This document shows positions 12,933 through 25,600 of a DNA stretch of 64,000 bases, piece by piece (within the stretch, counting starts at the first letter, position 1; each line of letters begins with the position of its first letter). Location of the stretch: the NCBI RefSeq assembly GCF_000003815.2, contig NC_049979.1, positions 15,097,915 to 15,161,914 of the forward strand, in the 5' to 3' direction. This stretch comes from Branchiostoma floridae (lineage: Eukaryota; Chordata; Leptocardii; Amphioxiformes; Branchiostomatidae). The translations under genes were made by a program, and so were the position numbers. The notes under the pieces are model-generated. The model was given only the letters and a program-made list of their open reading frames with translations. It searched no databases and had not been told where the DNA came from.

Positions 12933-14180
12933 CTCTCACAATGGAACATCTCATCACAAGAGTCATTAGAGCGGTTTATTTCTAAATCAGCAGTTGTTTC
13001 TTTGTTTGCTTGTCTGTTTGCTTGTTTGTTTGTTTGTTTATTTAAATGTTGTTTTGTTTGTTGGTTCTTTGAATAGCAAATAGCATGGTTGAAATATAAT
13101 GAAAACATTTTTCGGGTTTTATAAACCTCTGTATACATTTGACTAAAACTAGCAACGCCATACTGACATTTGTACCTAAAAATGTATGCTATCAAAAAGC
13201 TAATGAAATGGAGTGTGGTCTCACAGTAATGACGTTATATCCCCACATGTGAGAATGTATGTAATCAATTTAGCTATAGTATTGAGTCTGTTGAAGTAAC
13301 CACATCACAGTACTTTGAAAGACCATTGGATAGTCGGTGTATAATTCTAAAAAAAGCTAGACTCTGGTGCTGTAGAACATTAACTGGGTGATACGATATG
13401 GTTTCCATAAGACAGCACCAAATGCTTACATTAAAGTGTGCATACAAAACGAACACACATTTGTGCAGTTCTCTCTTCAGAAACAACTATTATTAGATCA
13501 TCCCACATTCCGTAACATGATCTCGCTGCCAAGGATCGATTTCCGTCTGATTTTCCGTTACCATAGCAACGAATTATCTATACACCGTTTCTGACAGACT
13601 GGTCCGTAATACTTGGTGGAAATAGAAGCGAAAAAGAACTTAATCTGTGCGTAAAAACGTAGTTTCTAGATACCGATCTACTATGAAACAAGACGTTAAC
13701 AGGTGTACCTTACATTGTTGGGACACTTGGCTACCATACACCAGGTCTGTTTCATTGAACAATATCGACACAGGTGGCCTGGAGAAGGTTTTTCTTCTTC
13801 TCTCCGTTTCTAAGCAGCTCATGTATTTGCAAACACTACTTCAGACTTTGATTCCGGAGATAACGACATTTGCAACACAATCTACTAGTAACCCTTCCTA
13901 TAGAATAAAACATTAACGTTATTCAAGTAGCGTGATACCGTAACTTTTATAGAGATGGACTGTGACATATACATGTTTTAAATGCAACAAACCGACGACA
14001 TGAAGCATAAAGTGGCCACTTAAGATTGGAAACATGTCACTGGCTGCAGGTGATCTCCATAACCACTATTCATTCCTTATCGCGGTACCTTTATTCTTGT
14101 CATGACAACTCTAAGAATTGTTGCAGATCCCGAATTCCCTGTGTCACATCTAAGGTGATCGATGCCTTCTGATACACACT
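12933..14180. other. Spacer between convergent genes, with an RFX X-box-like site
   Basis: Holds the 3' UTR of the CUB/EGF gene, a TTTG/GTTT-rich stretch near 13000-13065 and no recognisable exon. A sequence matching the RFX X-box consensus (GTTACCATAGCAAC) lies at 13557-13570. The next minus-strand gene ends at 14181. Confidence 0.45.
13557..13570. promoter_or_regulatory. RFX X-box-like motif
   Basis: GTTACCATAGCAAC fits the two half-sites GTNRCC and RGYAAC separated by two bases. RFX factors bind such sites in promoters of ciliary genes. No promoter was identified next to it, so function is inferred only from the motif. Confidence 0.35.
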
Positions 14181-15062
14181 TCACGAGGCGTCTCTGGTCA
14201 CAATGCGAACCGCCCCAGATACGGGCGCATCCGGCACGAACGTCCTGACTGTCCGCTTGCTGCTGAACCGAACCAGCACGCGCCTGGGTCCTGTCGGCCT
14301 TTCCTCCTTGTATATGTCTTCATTAGTTTCTTCCACCTCTTGGATTATCATACTTGGTGTCTTTGGAACAGACTCTCCAGTGGGAGTTACGGGAAAGGTG
14401 TTCTTAGTTTGTTTTACCTTCTTTGCTTTCCGTCTTTTATTTCCTTTCCCGGTTTTTGGTGGTATTCCGTCGTCTCGGATGAACAGCAGCTTCCCCTTTA
14501 ATCGATTCGGAATACTGGTCTCATCAATATTAACTCTGTCTTTCCTTTGTTTTGTGAGTTTGTCACGAACCTCGGGCAGACGGGGTGCCGTTCTCATCAA
14601 CTTCCCACAGCGAGAGCACCGCGGCTGTCCCTGGCCTTGGTCAGCCGTCCAGTCGAACTGATGGAGACAGCCCTTTCTCTTCTGTAGTCTGAACTTGGAG
14701 ATGACGGACGTCAGGAATTCTATGCGCACATCTAAATCCTCTGTCTTGGCGTTCTGTGTCTCTATTGGCTCTAATGTTATGTTGGGATTGCTCTGCTCAG
14801 AATTCGGTTCAACGATGCTGAGGTTTGATAGGTTTTTCGGTTTCTGCTGATCAAGGTGGTTAAAGACCTCCACACTGTTATCTTCCTGCTTCTTGGGCTG
14901 GTGTAGTGTGAGCGGCTGCCCGCGGATTGAAAACCCCGTCTCGTCTTCCGTGTTGATTTTCAGCAGATCGTGGTTCCATACGAAGATACCCTGGCGCATG
15001 CACGAGCGGCCCCTGGTCAGAGGGCGGGCGGGGTCCCTGCCCAGACCCACAACTGTGTCCAT
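14181..15062 (-). CDS. Uncharacterised basic protein with a CxxC zinc-knuckle-like motif
   Basis: An uninterrupted 293-codon frame from the first ATG (15062). I do not recognise the family. The only structured-looking part is the middle: CLHQFDWTADQ, then CSRCGKLMRT, a Cys/His and CxxC arrangement that could hold one zinc ion. After it comes a Lys/Arg-rich stretch (GKGNKRRKAKKVKQTK) that resembles a nuclear localisation signal, and a tail ending RIVTRDAS. The N-terminal third is Asn/Gln/Glu rich and probably disordered. The length, codon-like composition and lack of stops argue for a real gene. A further 5' exon joined by the AG just before the ATG cannot be excluded. Confidence 0.6.
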   Translation of the reverse strand: MDTVVGLGRDPARPLTRGRSCMRQGIFVWNHDLLKINTEDETGFSIRGQPLTLHQPKKQEDNSVEVFNHLDQQKPKNLSNLSIVEPNSEQSNPNITLEPIETQNAKTEDLDVRIEFLTSVISKFRLQKRKGCLHQFDWTADQGQGQPRCSRCGKLMRTAPRLPEVRDKLTKQRKDRVNIDETSIPNRLKGKLLFIRDDGIPPKTGKGNKRRKAKKVKQTKNTFPVTPTGESVPKTPSMIIQEVEETNEDIYKEERPTGPRRVLVRFSSKRTVRTFVPDAPVSGAVRIVTRDAS

Positions 15063-15086
15063 TCTGTCTCCACCAGACCTCACCAA

Positions 15087-18000
15087 GTTGGTGCGGATGG
15101 TAGCAATCAGTCCAAATAACGTAAATTATTTGCCAGTAGAATTAGTCGGGAGAGAAGGAAGGATCTGACCAAGGCCTGGTGGAAACTAGTCCATCTTGGC
15201 GCCGATCAGCGGATGCCCTTTGTTGCCCGGTTAGCGGTAATTAGTGTGGGTTGACGGGCTGGATTAGCTGGCCAATACTTATCATGTTCCCCGGGTCAGT
15301 AGATCTGGGGAAGCAAATGGACAGAAAGGTGATTAGCTGCAGGGCAGGTCTGAAGTTCTTTAAAGACTGACAGCCCTTGTCCCACAAAAATAACAACAAC
15401 AAAGAAACAAACAACGAACGAACGAACAAAAAGACAAGCAAAAGTCAAATTGACAGACAAACATAGACAGAGAAATGCGGAACAACATTCCAGCAGAATC
15501 AACTCTGACCCCTGATTATTTTTGAAATGTGAAAATGCATCGATCTTTATTAAACATTTTGAATATTTTAGAAAACAGACTCTAGCTTTTGTGACAGTAT
15601 TATATTCTCTAGGTTTTTTAATCTTTGCAAACTCATAGATCCAGGTCAAAACCACATAAACGGCCCAGCGAGTGAAACTTGATTACTTGCAGTCGGAAGC
15701 ATAGACCACCAGTTAATTTTCATTTTGTAATGAAATTACAGCTATACACTGGAACACATGTTCCTTGCAAAATTAGAATGGTTTTCGTTTCCACGTTACA
15801 GATAAATCTATGGTAAACTGGATCCTTGTCCTGATATAAAGTGAAACGTCCTTATAGATTATGATAAGTGCAACTTTCTACTCGAAAACCACAAAGGCCC
15901 CATAGTCCAAACACGATGCTTGTGCGGCCTTACAGGATAGAGAACAACCCCGCGCCTCGCAGGAGTCAATGTACATGGTGAAGGCTACGGGACTGAGAAC
16001 CGCGGTGGTCCGGAGAACCCTTGACTGAATGGGTGCTCGACAATGACTCACAACACCTCACTTTACCACACAATGGTGCTGTTTGCCCAGCGGTGAAGGT
16101 TTGTTGGTGACCTGTCGCTACTGTGCCCACAAATATAACGTTATGGCTCAAACAGAAATTTATGTAAAGATAGCCTCGAGTTGACCAGACTAAAAATAAA
16201 ACAGACTGAAATAGACTTGTCAACATTAAACAGACAGGACACAACTTCCAGAAATAGCTAAAGATTTGGTACTGTTTCCACAAGCTTCTCTTACCCGAGG
16301 TAGTTTTCGCTAAGCTTTAAAAAAATACCGGTTTTTAGACCTCCATGATGTCACACAAATTTGCTAAACTACAGGTTCAATCACAGTTGTAAGACACACC
16401 AACGCACATGCTACCCAACTTTAAAAAATATCTCACTTCTCTGTGATGCACATGTACCGTATGATGTATCAACAAGTCGAAAGTTTCTTTAGCATTTAAA
16501 GGGGAAAGATTTGAAGCGTTCGTTTTCTATAACACCCTCCTTACCTTAATATTCGCCGGTCCGTCCAGCCGGTGTTGAGAAATCGATGTTACCGTCTACC
16601 GTGTCGCGCCCTCTCCCACGTCCTGACCGCAGCCGCGCACACCTGTTAACCTAACTCACTACCCGAGTCGTAACGATGGAAACGTTTCCATGGGAAGCAA
16701 AAAGGCATGGTCCGTCCATCCACACACCAATTTTCTTCTGGGCGAAAATATTTCAAGTGTTCAGGGCTAGAAGCCGTGGCCCTGGCGATGGGGCGTTACC
16801 GTAGCGATGCCAGGCAGGAGCGCGGCGGATTGTCGGCTTGGCTACCGTACCACGGAATGAGTTAAGTGCACTCTAGGCTTTCTGTCGTTCCGGTTCACCG
16901 ACTGATTAAGTTACAAGCTTTCTCGCGACTACGTTTTTGTTAAATTGTTTCACAAAGGATTGTGGGAAAGCATGACGACATGGGTTATTGGAAACGTTCG
17001 GCATTTCGCGAGAATGCCGACAGTGAGAGGCATTTTTGTTGTCTTGCCAACATTTCTAAATGCCTTCACAAACAGAGATGTTTGGATTCGTATACAGAAG
17101 CCATTGATGGTCAGAAAAATATGTGTGTAACTCAACTGTTGGGATTAGAGAAAACTTTGCTGAAATGTCTTAGATGGCGCAGTAGTTAAAGTGCGTGGTC
17201 GGTGTTCTATAGCTTGATGATTAAACATTTGAATTCTGGGATATTGTAGAAAGCTAGTATACATTTTTCAGCATGCCACCTCCCTCCAGATACACATTAC
17301 ATCCTAAACGCGTGTCCCACATTTCAAACAAACGACTGGTAATCTTCCAACTCCACCCAAAGCTTTTGTTTCCTCCAATAATTGCCCCCATACCTGTCGA
17401 CCTGTCTGCGCAATCATAGACACACACTGGACTTATCGCTCTTATCTCAGCCTCCTTTGTCTTCGTCTTCAATACAATAGTTGCTAATTGATGTAAAACG
17501 ATTGACGAAAGGATTTAATCTGCTTGATGGACGGGTTTCACTTGAAGAACGAGAAGAACGGAAGCGTCTTGGATCATGGAGTAATGGCGGAGGTGTGAAG
17601 AAGTCAGGTGCTTCTCACAGGCTGAATGAATACCATACATTATTATTAGATTATCCAAAGTATTGTGGATTGATAGTATGTGACATCGGAAGGAACCATC
17701 ATTCTCTAAACGACATGTATCAATCGTGAACCACTGTGGCGTCATGAATATCTGCTGCTGCCTACTTACTGCTGACCTCCCGCCAGTGTGGTACCGCGGA
17801 CTTTATATCAACACGCTGTCCTTCTTCGGAATCATGGGCTCAAGGTCTGCCTCGTGCCTCGTCATGTCGACTTCATTTCACAAGGTAACAAAGTAGTACT
17901 GATTTATCGCTGTTTTGTTGTAGTTTATGTTTCTATGGACGCTACTGCTTGCAAGTGTGTAATGCAAGCCACCGCCATAATACCCACAACTCATATTTAG

Positions 18001-18700
18001 TATTTCGCTATTTACTCATATGAATCATTTTCTAATTTCTGTAAATGAAACATCAGTTTCATTTTCTCGAAGCTGTCGCAATATCAAAGTCTGGTTGTTG
18101 AAATGTGTTTCGAAACATGAACTACAACAGTTCAAGGCAACGTCTGTGGATCAATGGAAACAATCAAGATCTGCAAGGACTGTGTAAAATCATCTTTCAT
18201 TGCTTCTTCATATATTTCAAACGTTTGAAAAGAAAGCACCAACGGTGGGCACTGCTAACTGCTGATGGATCAAGTCAATAAGGTTGCAATAAACAAAATC
18301 GTAACTTGTAGGCTTTGCTGCTATTCCCTAAGTTCTGATCTGTCCTGTGAACAACCCTGCGTTAAAAAAAGCCAACAGGCGTCACAGGGATGAGTATTTT
18401 ATTGTGTGCCACTGTACAGAAGACATATGAAGGCCAGTGTCCGTGCTTGGCTATTCACAACGATCGCGCTGTACTTAAAGACTTCCCTGCATTAATCTGT
18501 ATAACTCTCTCAGGAGGATTCGCCAGCTCATAGTTGCTTGGAAATAAATCTACCACAGAGAATTGGCCCATAATTATCGTTTGTACTCTGCAGACTCCGA
18601 GATCTGATGGGACCGTTGTGAGTGCCTGGTAGTTGTAACGTACGTTTCTGACAGATCTCAGCTCTCTGCTTACCTTCATCAGGTCACCTTCTCTCAGGAG
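15087..18700. other. Intergenic region with GC-rich promoter-like segments, no supported exon
   Basis: Contains a GC-richer segment (about 16540-16860) that could be a promoter or CpG-rich regulatory region. Inside it are a perfect 16-bp palindrome ATGGAAACGTTTCCAT at 16676-16691 and an X-box-like GTTACCGTAGCGAT at 16795-16808. Open frames at 17481-17729 and 16962-17189 have no recognisable similarity and no convincing splice context, so I did not call them. Confidence 0.4.
16676..16691. promoter_or_regulatory. Perfect 16-bp palindrome in GC-rich segment
   Basis: ATGGAAACGTTTCCAT reads the same on both strands. A nearby site at 16795-16808 (GTTACCGTAGCGAT) resembles an RFX X-box. Together they mark a likely regulatory region between the unknown minus-strand gene and the tandem gene pair. 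Confidence 0.3.
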
Positions 18701-19687
18701 ATGAACACGGGACGTCGCCTTGAATTTGAAGACGTTGAGTTTGTTCTGGAGCCGTCGCCATGCGTCTGCGCCTCTCCCGGCTCCAGTGCGATGTGCGGCT
18801 GGTACGAGGAGGGGGGAAAGCTACGCCGCCGCCTCTCCCCTCGGAGGAAGAGTTCTATCGTACCGAGAAGGCGTTCTGTCGCTCACACCCACGGCGGGAG
18901 GCAGGTATTGCCGCCTGGCTCAAAGCCGTTCGTGCATCACCAGGACACACATAAGTACATCGAGGAATACCGGGCCAGTCGGCAGCGATCTGCAATGCCA
19001 ATGGAGCTAGTGCGCATCACTACGCCGACGGTTGGGAAGAAACCCAGGGCGGTGGAAGTTCAGAGGACCCCCAGGTCCCGGGAAAAGAGGACGCAGTTCC
19101 TACCTCCGAACATTGTAACATTTCAGGTTTTCTCTGAAGATCCCATGCCTAGTACTCCACCGTCTCCACGAAGTCACAGCCAACACAATACAATTTCAAT
19201 CACGAAAGTTAAACAAAAAACGGAAAGCTTCCCAAAGAGAAATTTGCCGAAAGGTAAGTCAATAACTATGGACGTTATATACATATGTCATCTATACTGT
19301 CGTTATTTCACATAGCTCAGTAATAAATAGAACCATGACGTTATATAGCTATAATAGTTGATAAAGAACTCAATATCGTTGTGGGGAAATGTAAGGCCTT
19401 TCAGGTTCTCAGGTTCAGGTTCTCGTGGGTGAAACCACCATAGTTATATATAGTGTATGGTGATACCTCCCCGCATGGCGCTTTCTGACATAGATTTCTC
19501 CTACGCAGGTGGAGAACGGTTAGCTGCCACACCCTCGCACCGATCCCAGACTGCCAAGGATTCTGGTCGCCATAGCACCCAGAGCGAACCTCCAAGTGAC
19601 GTCATCTGTCCACCAAGATGGCGGCCACAGTACCAGACTTTCAAGGACATGCATTCCCGGCCGAGTTGTAAGAAAGTACCTCACTGA
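18701..19687 (+). CDS. Uncharacterised two-exon gene, tandem copy A
   Basis: Exons 18701-19253 and 19509-19687 (phase 1 intron; GTAAGT donor) encode 243 residues. The family is not recognised. The protein is basic and Ser/Pro rich. Its clearest segment is FVHHQDTHKYIEEYRASRQ (about residues 78-96), which matches FRFHEETTNYIREYRAKKE in the neighbouring gene. A second shared block is LPPNIVTFQVF near residue 140, and both genes end exon 1 with a Leu-Pro-(Thr)-Lys-Gly before a phase 1 intron. Exon 2 carries WRPQYQTFKDMHSRPS near the C-terminus. The shared intron position and phase support both being real genes. Function is unknown; the promoter region has an X-box-like half-site (GTTGCTTGG near 18534). 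Confidence 0.65.
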
Positions 19688-20674
19688 GGAGGACAGAAAA
19701 AAAGATAGAAATTTGGCCATTTGTTAAGTAGGATAGAACACAGACCCATATAAGGCACCCGAATATAATGTTAGCCCGTTTGCTGCCAATACTGACTTTT
19801 CGTTGGGCACAAACTAGTGCACAGAACTACTAAGTGTGACCTATACCTTACGCGTGGGAAAAAATATGAATAAAATCACAATTTCCTTTGTAATGTTTAA
19901 ATTTAAATAGAATTGATTTGAAAAAAAATCGAAACGAGAAATTTCTTCCCTATCAAATTTGAATTAGATTTGTTTTCACATGTGATCTATAACGTATATA
20001 AAACGTTTTAAAAGTGGACGGTCCGTGTATCACAGACTAACACAAATATAGAACAGCTGTAGCTGTAACCACAACTTTGACTTCCATCTATCAAATATGC
20101 TAAAGCACCGTGATAAAAATGCAAAATGTACCCATACTTCCAAATTTTCAACACCCAGGCATCCACACTTTTAGAGAGTGATCCCACATATTGCCAGCAC
20201 ATATTTGGATTTGGGTACACTGAGTTCACAGACAACCAGGTAAATCAGTTTTTGCCAGGTGAACGCAATATGCGCGAGACATTCTCAGACCTGTGAGTGG
20301 ACGACTACAGTCTAACTACCATCCTTCCATGAAAGGTTTCCGTCCGTCGTCGCTAGGTCTCTGTTGCCCGGGAGACCAGAATCCCAGCCGTCACGGCAAT
20401 ACTGCCCAGTGTAATGCAGCCAGAAACACCGCCGGGTCTAGCACAGGAACAGGCCACCTGTTGCGCTGCAAAGTGCAGCCATGCGAACATTCTGATCGCG
20501 GTGTTCCGACTCACCATGGTGAAAGATTTTCCAGGTCTACCTCCACTATATATAGACGACCCTTAAGTTACTGTTTCAGTGCAGAACACGCGAGCGATTG
20601 ATTGCCGCTTAAGACTAAGCAGGCATTTTTTTCTGCAAAAATCTGAAGCCGGTACATCATCGGTTATCTCTTCC
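19688..20674. other. Spacer upstream of tandem gene B, with X-box-like site
   Basis: AT-rich between 19740 and 20280. GTTGCCCGGGAGAC at 20363-20376 resembles an RFX X-box (good GTTGCC half, imperfect second half), about 300 bp upstream of the ATG of copy B. An open frame at 20293-20601 is probably 5' UTR or chance. Confidence 0.4.
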
Positions 20675-21645
20675 ATGGATAAGACCCACCATCACGCACG
20701 AGCCACCTACATGGACGGTCTGGACGTGGGAAACAGTACCAGCGAGCAAAGTGAATGTTTTTGCTGTCGTTCTGAAACGCTGTCACGTCTGGCGGGTTGG
20801 GCGGCAACGCCGTGTGCGGACAGGAATGGTTTTGATTCGGGAACAACAAACTGCTTCAGTCACGGTGGACGAGAGAAAGATGTCGGAAAAGTCACAGACG
20901 GCAGGCAAAATCACCTGCCCTTCCGGTTTCACGAGGAGACGACGAATTACATCAGAGAATACAGGGCAAAGAAGGAAAACAGTAGGTCACCATTGAAGGA
21001 TTGGAACGAAGCTTACCGAACTTTGCCGAAATTTGTTTCGGCCACGTCCGTTATCATATTTCCCTCTTCTCTTGACGACTTGAAATGCAGCAGCAGGCAA
21101 CCACCTTCCTCAGATTTACCAACAAAAGGTAAAAGAAACAGTTTCAAAACTTTTTTGTGGAACTTAGCTTGATCGGATTAGATGTTGCTTTGAGAGCACA
21201 CTGGTGCACAAAGAGTTTTAGTTACCAAAACCTTTTAATGAGTTACTGAAGACTAAATATGTAAACATTTTCAATAAAGCCGTTGTTACTATACTGGTCT
21301 ATAAAATATATGCAAAACTGATTTTATGAAATATCATTCCAACTGTTAGGATCCAAAGGCAAAGGCATACCTTCCACCCAGACGTCTTCCACTTCATACA
21401 GCATCCATTCAAAAATAGGCGAGGTCACAGGTGAAACAGTACTGCCAACACTTCTGCCTCTGCGGACACATAGTGTGAAAAACAACGGTAGCCAAGAAAC
21501 GTTACCGCGTCTCGGCATGGACAGGGAGGGGAGAAAATCGAGGAACAGAGGCAAAACTGGATCACAGTCCATTTATAAAGAGACGTACCGACAATCAGGT
21601 GAATCAGCCTTGTTGGGCGTTAGTTGGGTCCAGAAAGGATTTTGA
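20675..21645 (+). CDS. Uncharacterised two-exon gene, tandem copy B
   Basis: Exons 20675-21128 and 21350-21645 with a phase 1 intron encode 249 residues. It has the same gene structure as the copy at 18701: exon 1 with the HEETTNYIREYRAK motif (about residues 88-101), a hydrophobic stretch (FVSATSVIIFPSSLDD) aligned with LPPNIVTFQVF, and the end LPTK followed by Gly across the intron. Exon 2 has SIYKETYRQS near its end. The N-terminus is Cys/His rich (ECFCCRSET). Outside these blocks the two proteins have diverged strongly, so the duplication is old. The ATG at 20675 was preferred over a non-ATG extension. A third exon via the donor-like CAG|GTGAAT near 21597 is possible. Confidence 0.6.
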
Positions 21646-22650
21646 TGTTTCCACGATCGACGTGTTCACAACCACACACGTACAAGAGGAAAGCAGAGTC
21701 ACTAGTAAGACCAATTAATAGACTTTTATTGTCAGAATTGTACATGCAGCATCTAATTCACCAAAATATACAGAAGAGAGACGCATTTTGGCTATTCTAC
21801 TGGAGGAGTAATCTAACTTCATGTACATTTAACAGTTTTATGAAATATGTATCATCCCTGTCTAGACTAGGTGAATTATCTCACTTGCATATTCATCCTT
21901 TCGTACACACTACCTTGCTTTTGTATAATATCTTTTCGTTTAAAATATAGCTGCAAAATATTGTCATTAAATACTCCATGGATCCATTAAAATGAATCAT
22001 AAAATTGAATCAATATCTGACAGTTCGTAACCCTCATCCGTATACGTCACTACTCTGATCAATTTGTACACCTTGGTTTTGGCGAACGGCACATACTTAG
22101 GAATGCCGCGCCGTGCGTGCTAACAAGGGAACGTAAATACTGCAGCAACATCTATCATATCGGGACAAAGCAAAGGCACGCAATGGTATCTGTCATAGTT
22201 TTTATCTGTCACAAACTATACAAAATTAAAGACATGAATAATCTTAATGTTGCTAAAGATAAGACGTTACGCTACAACAGTAGTGAGGCTAGTAACAGTA
22301 GGTAAATGAAAGATTAGTTGACTTCCTACTGGGGGGACTGGGGTAGAAATGTACCCCTTACGGAAATTCATCATAAAACTTTATAAACGAGCGAAATTTA
22401 GTGCGTGTCGAGTAAGAACCAGTTGTGTGATAGGTAATCAAAATATCAGAAAAAAAGTTGATGACACTGTAAACACTACAAACATATCGCTGGAGAAAAG
22501 TACATTAATGTTACATTGACCGATTGAAGCATATGCCATATCCATGAAAGGACCAATGCATCCAATGAAATAAATTTGGTTTACTAAGGGAACAGTGCCA
22601 TAAAAACAAACAGTGCCATTGATGTTCCCCTTGGCATTGAAATGATAGGT
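21646..22650. other. Spacer between convergent gene B and RIG-I-like receptor
   Basis: AT-rich, includes the 3' UTRs of both genes. No RNA gene, repeat array or convincing exon seen. Confidence 0.4.
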
Positions 22651-25600
22651 TCAGACTGACATACTCTCCAGTTCAAACGGCACATCTTTCCACTTAAGCT
22701 TCTTCTTAATCTTATTCACCATTGTGCCGTCCGGCAGGAATACGTTAAAACTAACGATTTTCAGGCAGGGATAGCCCTTGTAGGTGTTGCCCCAGTCGGA
22801 ACCACATTTCTTGCAGTGGATTTTTCTAATCCCTTGATCTTGCTTCTCTTTCTTATCGTGCTGTCTGAACTCTACTTTATCCCATTTCTGGGAGGGATAG
22901 ATGTGATTGTTACGATCCAACTTCAACTCGCTGCCATAACAGACCATCTCAAGGCACCCCTTGCAGCAAAGCTTCACTTCAGAAGCTCTATACAACCCCT
23001 TTTTAATTTCCTGTTGCTTTTCCCTTTCCTCCCTTTCTTTAATCATATTTAGCTGCAGTTGCCTGACTTTCTGCTGGAAGTCGCTGTTGTGCAGTTGGCT
23101 TTGAACGTTCTTGATGGCCTTCTCGGACACTTCCACCGTCAGGGCGTTCACCCTAAATAACGATTTTACCAGATTATCGTATGGTACTGACATGAAACTT
23201 TGTTATGTACATACTGTAAAATAAAACAACAACCTTAATAAGGTAGAATGTTATATAAATACACGAATAATTCTAGACGACCTCTGATTTCTCTGATGTT
23301 GATATGTGAGTCGTTTTGACGAGTGCGTCTGAATATTTCAAGATTGTTGCGAGTGCTGCTGGAATGTATACAGTGCTAGTAACCCACTTGAAACCACATA
23401 GCATGTTATGCATTTTGATGCGCGTGCCCATTTTACCTGTCTTTCTCAGCAATATGCACGTCAGCAATCACCAACTCCCTCCCTTCTGCCGCGCGTGCGC
23501 GTCCACGTGCCTGGACCATGGCGATCTCATTGGTGGCGTAGTTGTACTTGATGACCATGTTGCAGTCTCGGATGTCCAGACCTTCCTCAGCTGCAGACAT
23601 TGGGCAAAATAACGCGAACAATTATGCATACATTCTGTTAACAATCTCAAAATCAAAATCATCAGTACTGTGATCGACTACGAGGAAATTCTTGAAGGAA
23701 TGACAGTACCGGCAAACTCGATTGACAAAGAGAATAGTTTATCTTGCCCGATATTCAAGTGCCGTTCAAGATAAAATTTGCAGAGGGCTTTTCATCTTAC
23801 CTATACTAGTGGCGATGAGCAGCTTGTGGTTCCCATCGTTGAACTTTTGGATGACGTCTACTTGTTGTCCGTGTGTCAGCCTGCCGACGTCTTCACCTCC
23901 AGATCCCGTCAGGACCCCGGGGTTCAGGAAGGTGAGCGCAGGCGTCTCCCGCACCCAGCTGAGCATCGCTTGGGCCAGGGCACGGGTCTTCACGAAGAGA
24001 ATGCCTGATGAGGGGAATGATAAGATTGTTTTCAGTCTGCTGTTGAGCTTGAGATTAAAGAGGTACAAAGAAACGTATAGTTTTCGGAAAAAAAGATCAG
24101 TGCGCTTTTACAGTATTGTAGTTTTATCAATTAAAACATGATAGCGTTTGTAATCACCTCATCAGATTAAGACCTGCAGCACCATATACGTTTGTGAAGT
24201 AATGTTACAATGGATGGTGTTCCACATACCTCTAAGGTCTTCCTCAAACTCTTGTCTGGCCTTCAGAATTTCCTTCTCCAAATTCACCAGTTTTGGGTTG
24301 GGGTACATATCCTCCCTCTGGCTGATGGCACGAAGTTGGTTGCTTTTTGCTGTTTGAAAAATGTGAAATACTGACAACAGTCCAGGTAACATAAAATTCT
24401 CAAGCAGTGTAGTGAAAATGACTTACAAAAACAGTGGAATGAAGTGATCACAAATGCAATTTTCACTCCAGAGAGAATACACTTCTACCCCAACTTTATG
24501 TTGCATTTTCATGTTCGCACTACCAGTACAGTACTTTCAATGCGTTTCCTAACCTTCAAAGAGATCCAGCAACTGTCTTTCCACAACTGAGATCTTGTGC
24601 CTTTGTTTCAGCTTGTCATAGAAGTATGTCAGGATACCCATAGCATCCTTCATACGCGCTGTGTTGTTCATCTGTAGGGCTGAAATAAAGAAGCAATGTG
24701 AATCTGAAATTGCGCCTGACACGCCAAGTGGACACAAATGTATTGGAGGCGAACGGTATCTTCATTTATTTCTACAGCTTTGTGGAGTATGCTTAAGTGG
24801 CAGTGGCACTTGCTTAACATCTTTGTTTAAAGATTACAACGTTACCATGAAGTTAAGGCATGCATAGGGACAAGGCAAAGACAAATCTGTTTGCAGGAGA
24901 GATGTTTCTTACTTATAATCTATTTGTACTTACCCTTGTTGTAATTTAACAGATGGTCACACTGATGTATCACCTCCGTGTTCCTTTCGTTTGTAGCCTT
25001 TCCGTTCACCAGGTCTACCGCCGACTGATACTCCTGTACTCCTTTCGGCCCGCTGTACTGCAGTTGAAGATCCGGCGGCAGCAGGCCCTCTATCTCTGTC
25101 ATCACCCCCTCCACAGTCTCCCTGAAGGGGTCGATCGGCCGGGAGCCGGTTACGAGTACGTGCTTGCTCGGCGTGTTCACCTCATCCTCCAGCTCTGCGA
25201 TGTTGCCTGGAAACTCCACCGTTTTGAAGACCTCTGCGTCCAAGCTGGCGATGAGGTCTAAGAGATGCTTTTCAGCAGCCGGAAGATTTGGTTTTCCTCC
25301 TGCGCCTGGACTGGCGGAGAGGCCAACTATCTGTGGAAGGTTTGCCTGCGGCAGGGGGTCGGCTAGCTTGATCTTCAGATACTCCGCCATGATCTTGTTG
25401 TAGGAGGCATCCTTCCTTGTGTGGTGGCACTCATCGAACACGATGAGGGAGAAGTCGGTGATCTTTACAGTCTTCTCAAGGAGCGCATTCAGCAGGATTT
25501 GTGGAGTTGCCACGGTGATGTCATTGGACTCCACGATATCCTCAAATGGCCTCTTCGTCACGTATGACCCACTGCGCTTGCCTGTGCGGTAGAGCGGCAA

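Noticed and set aside
17481-17729. 82-codon plus-strand frame as a new gene
   Set aside because: No similarity, no paired splice sites and no paralogue; an opposite-strand frame of similar length overlaps it.
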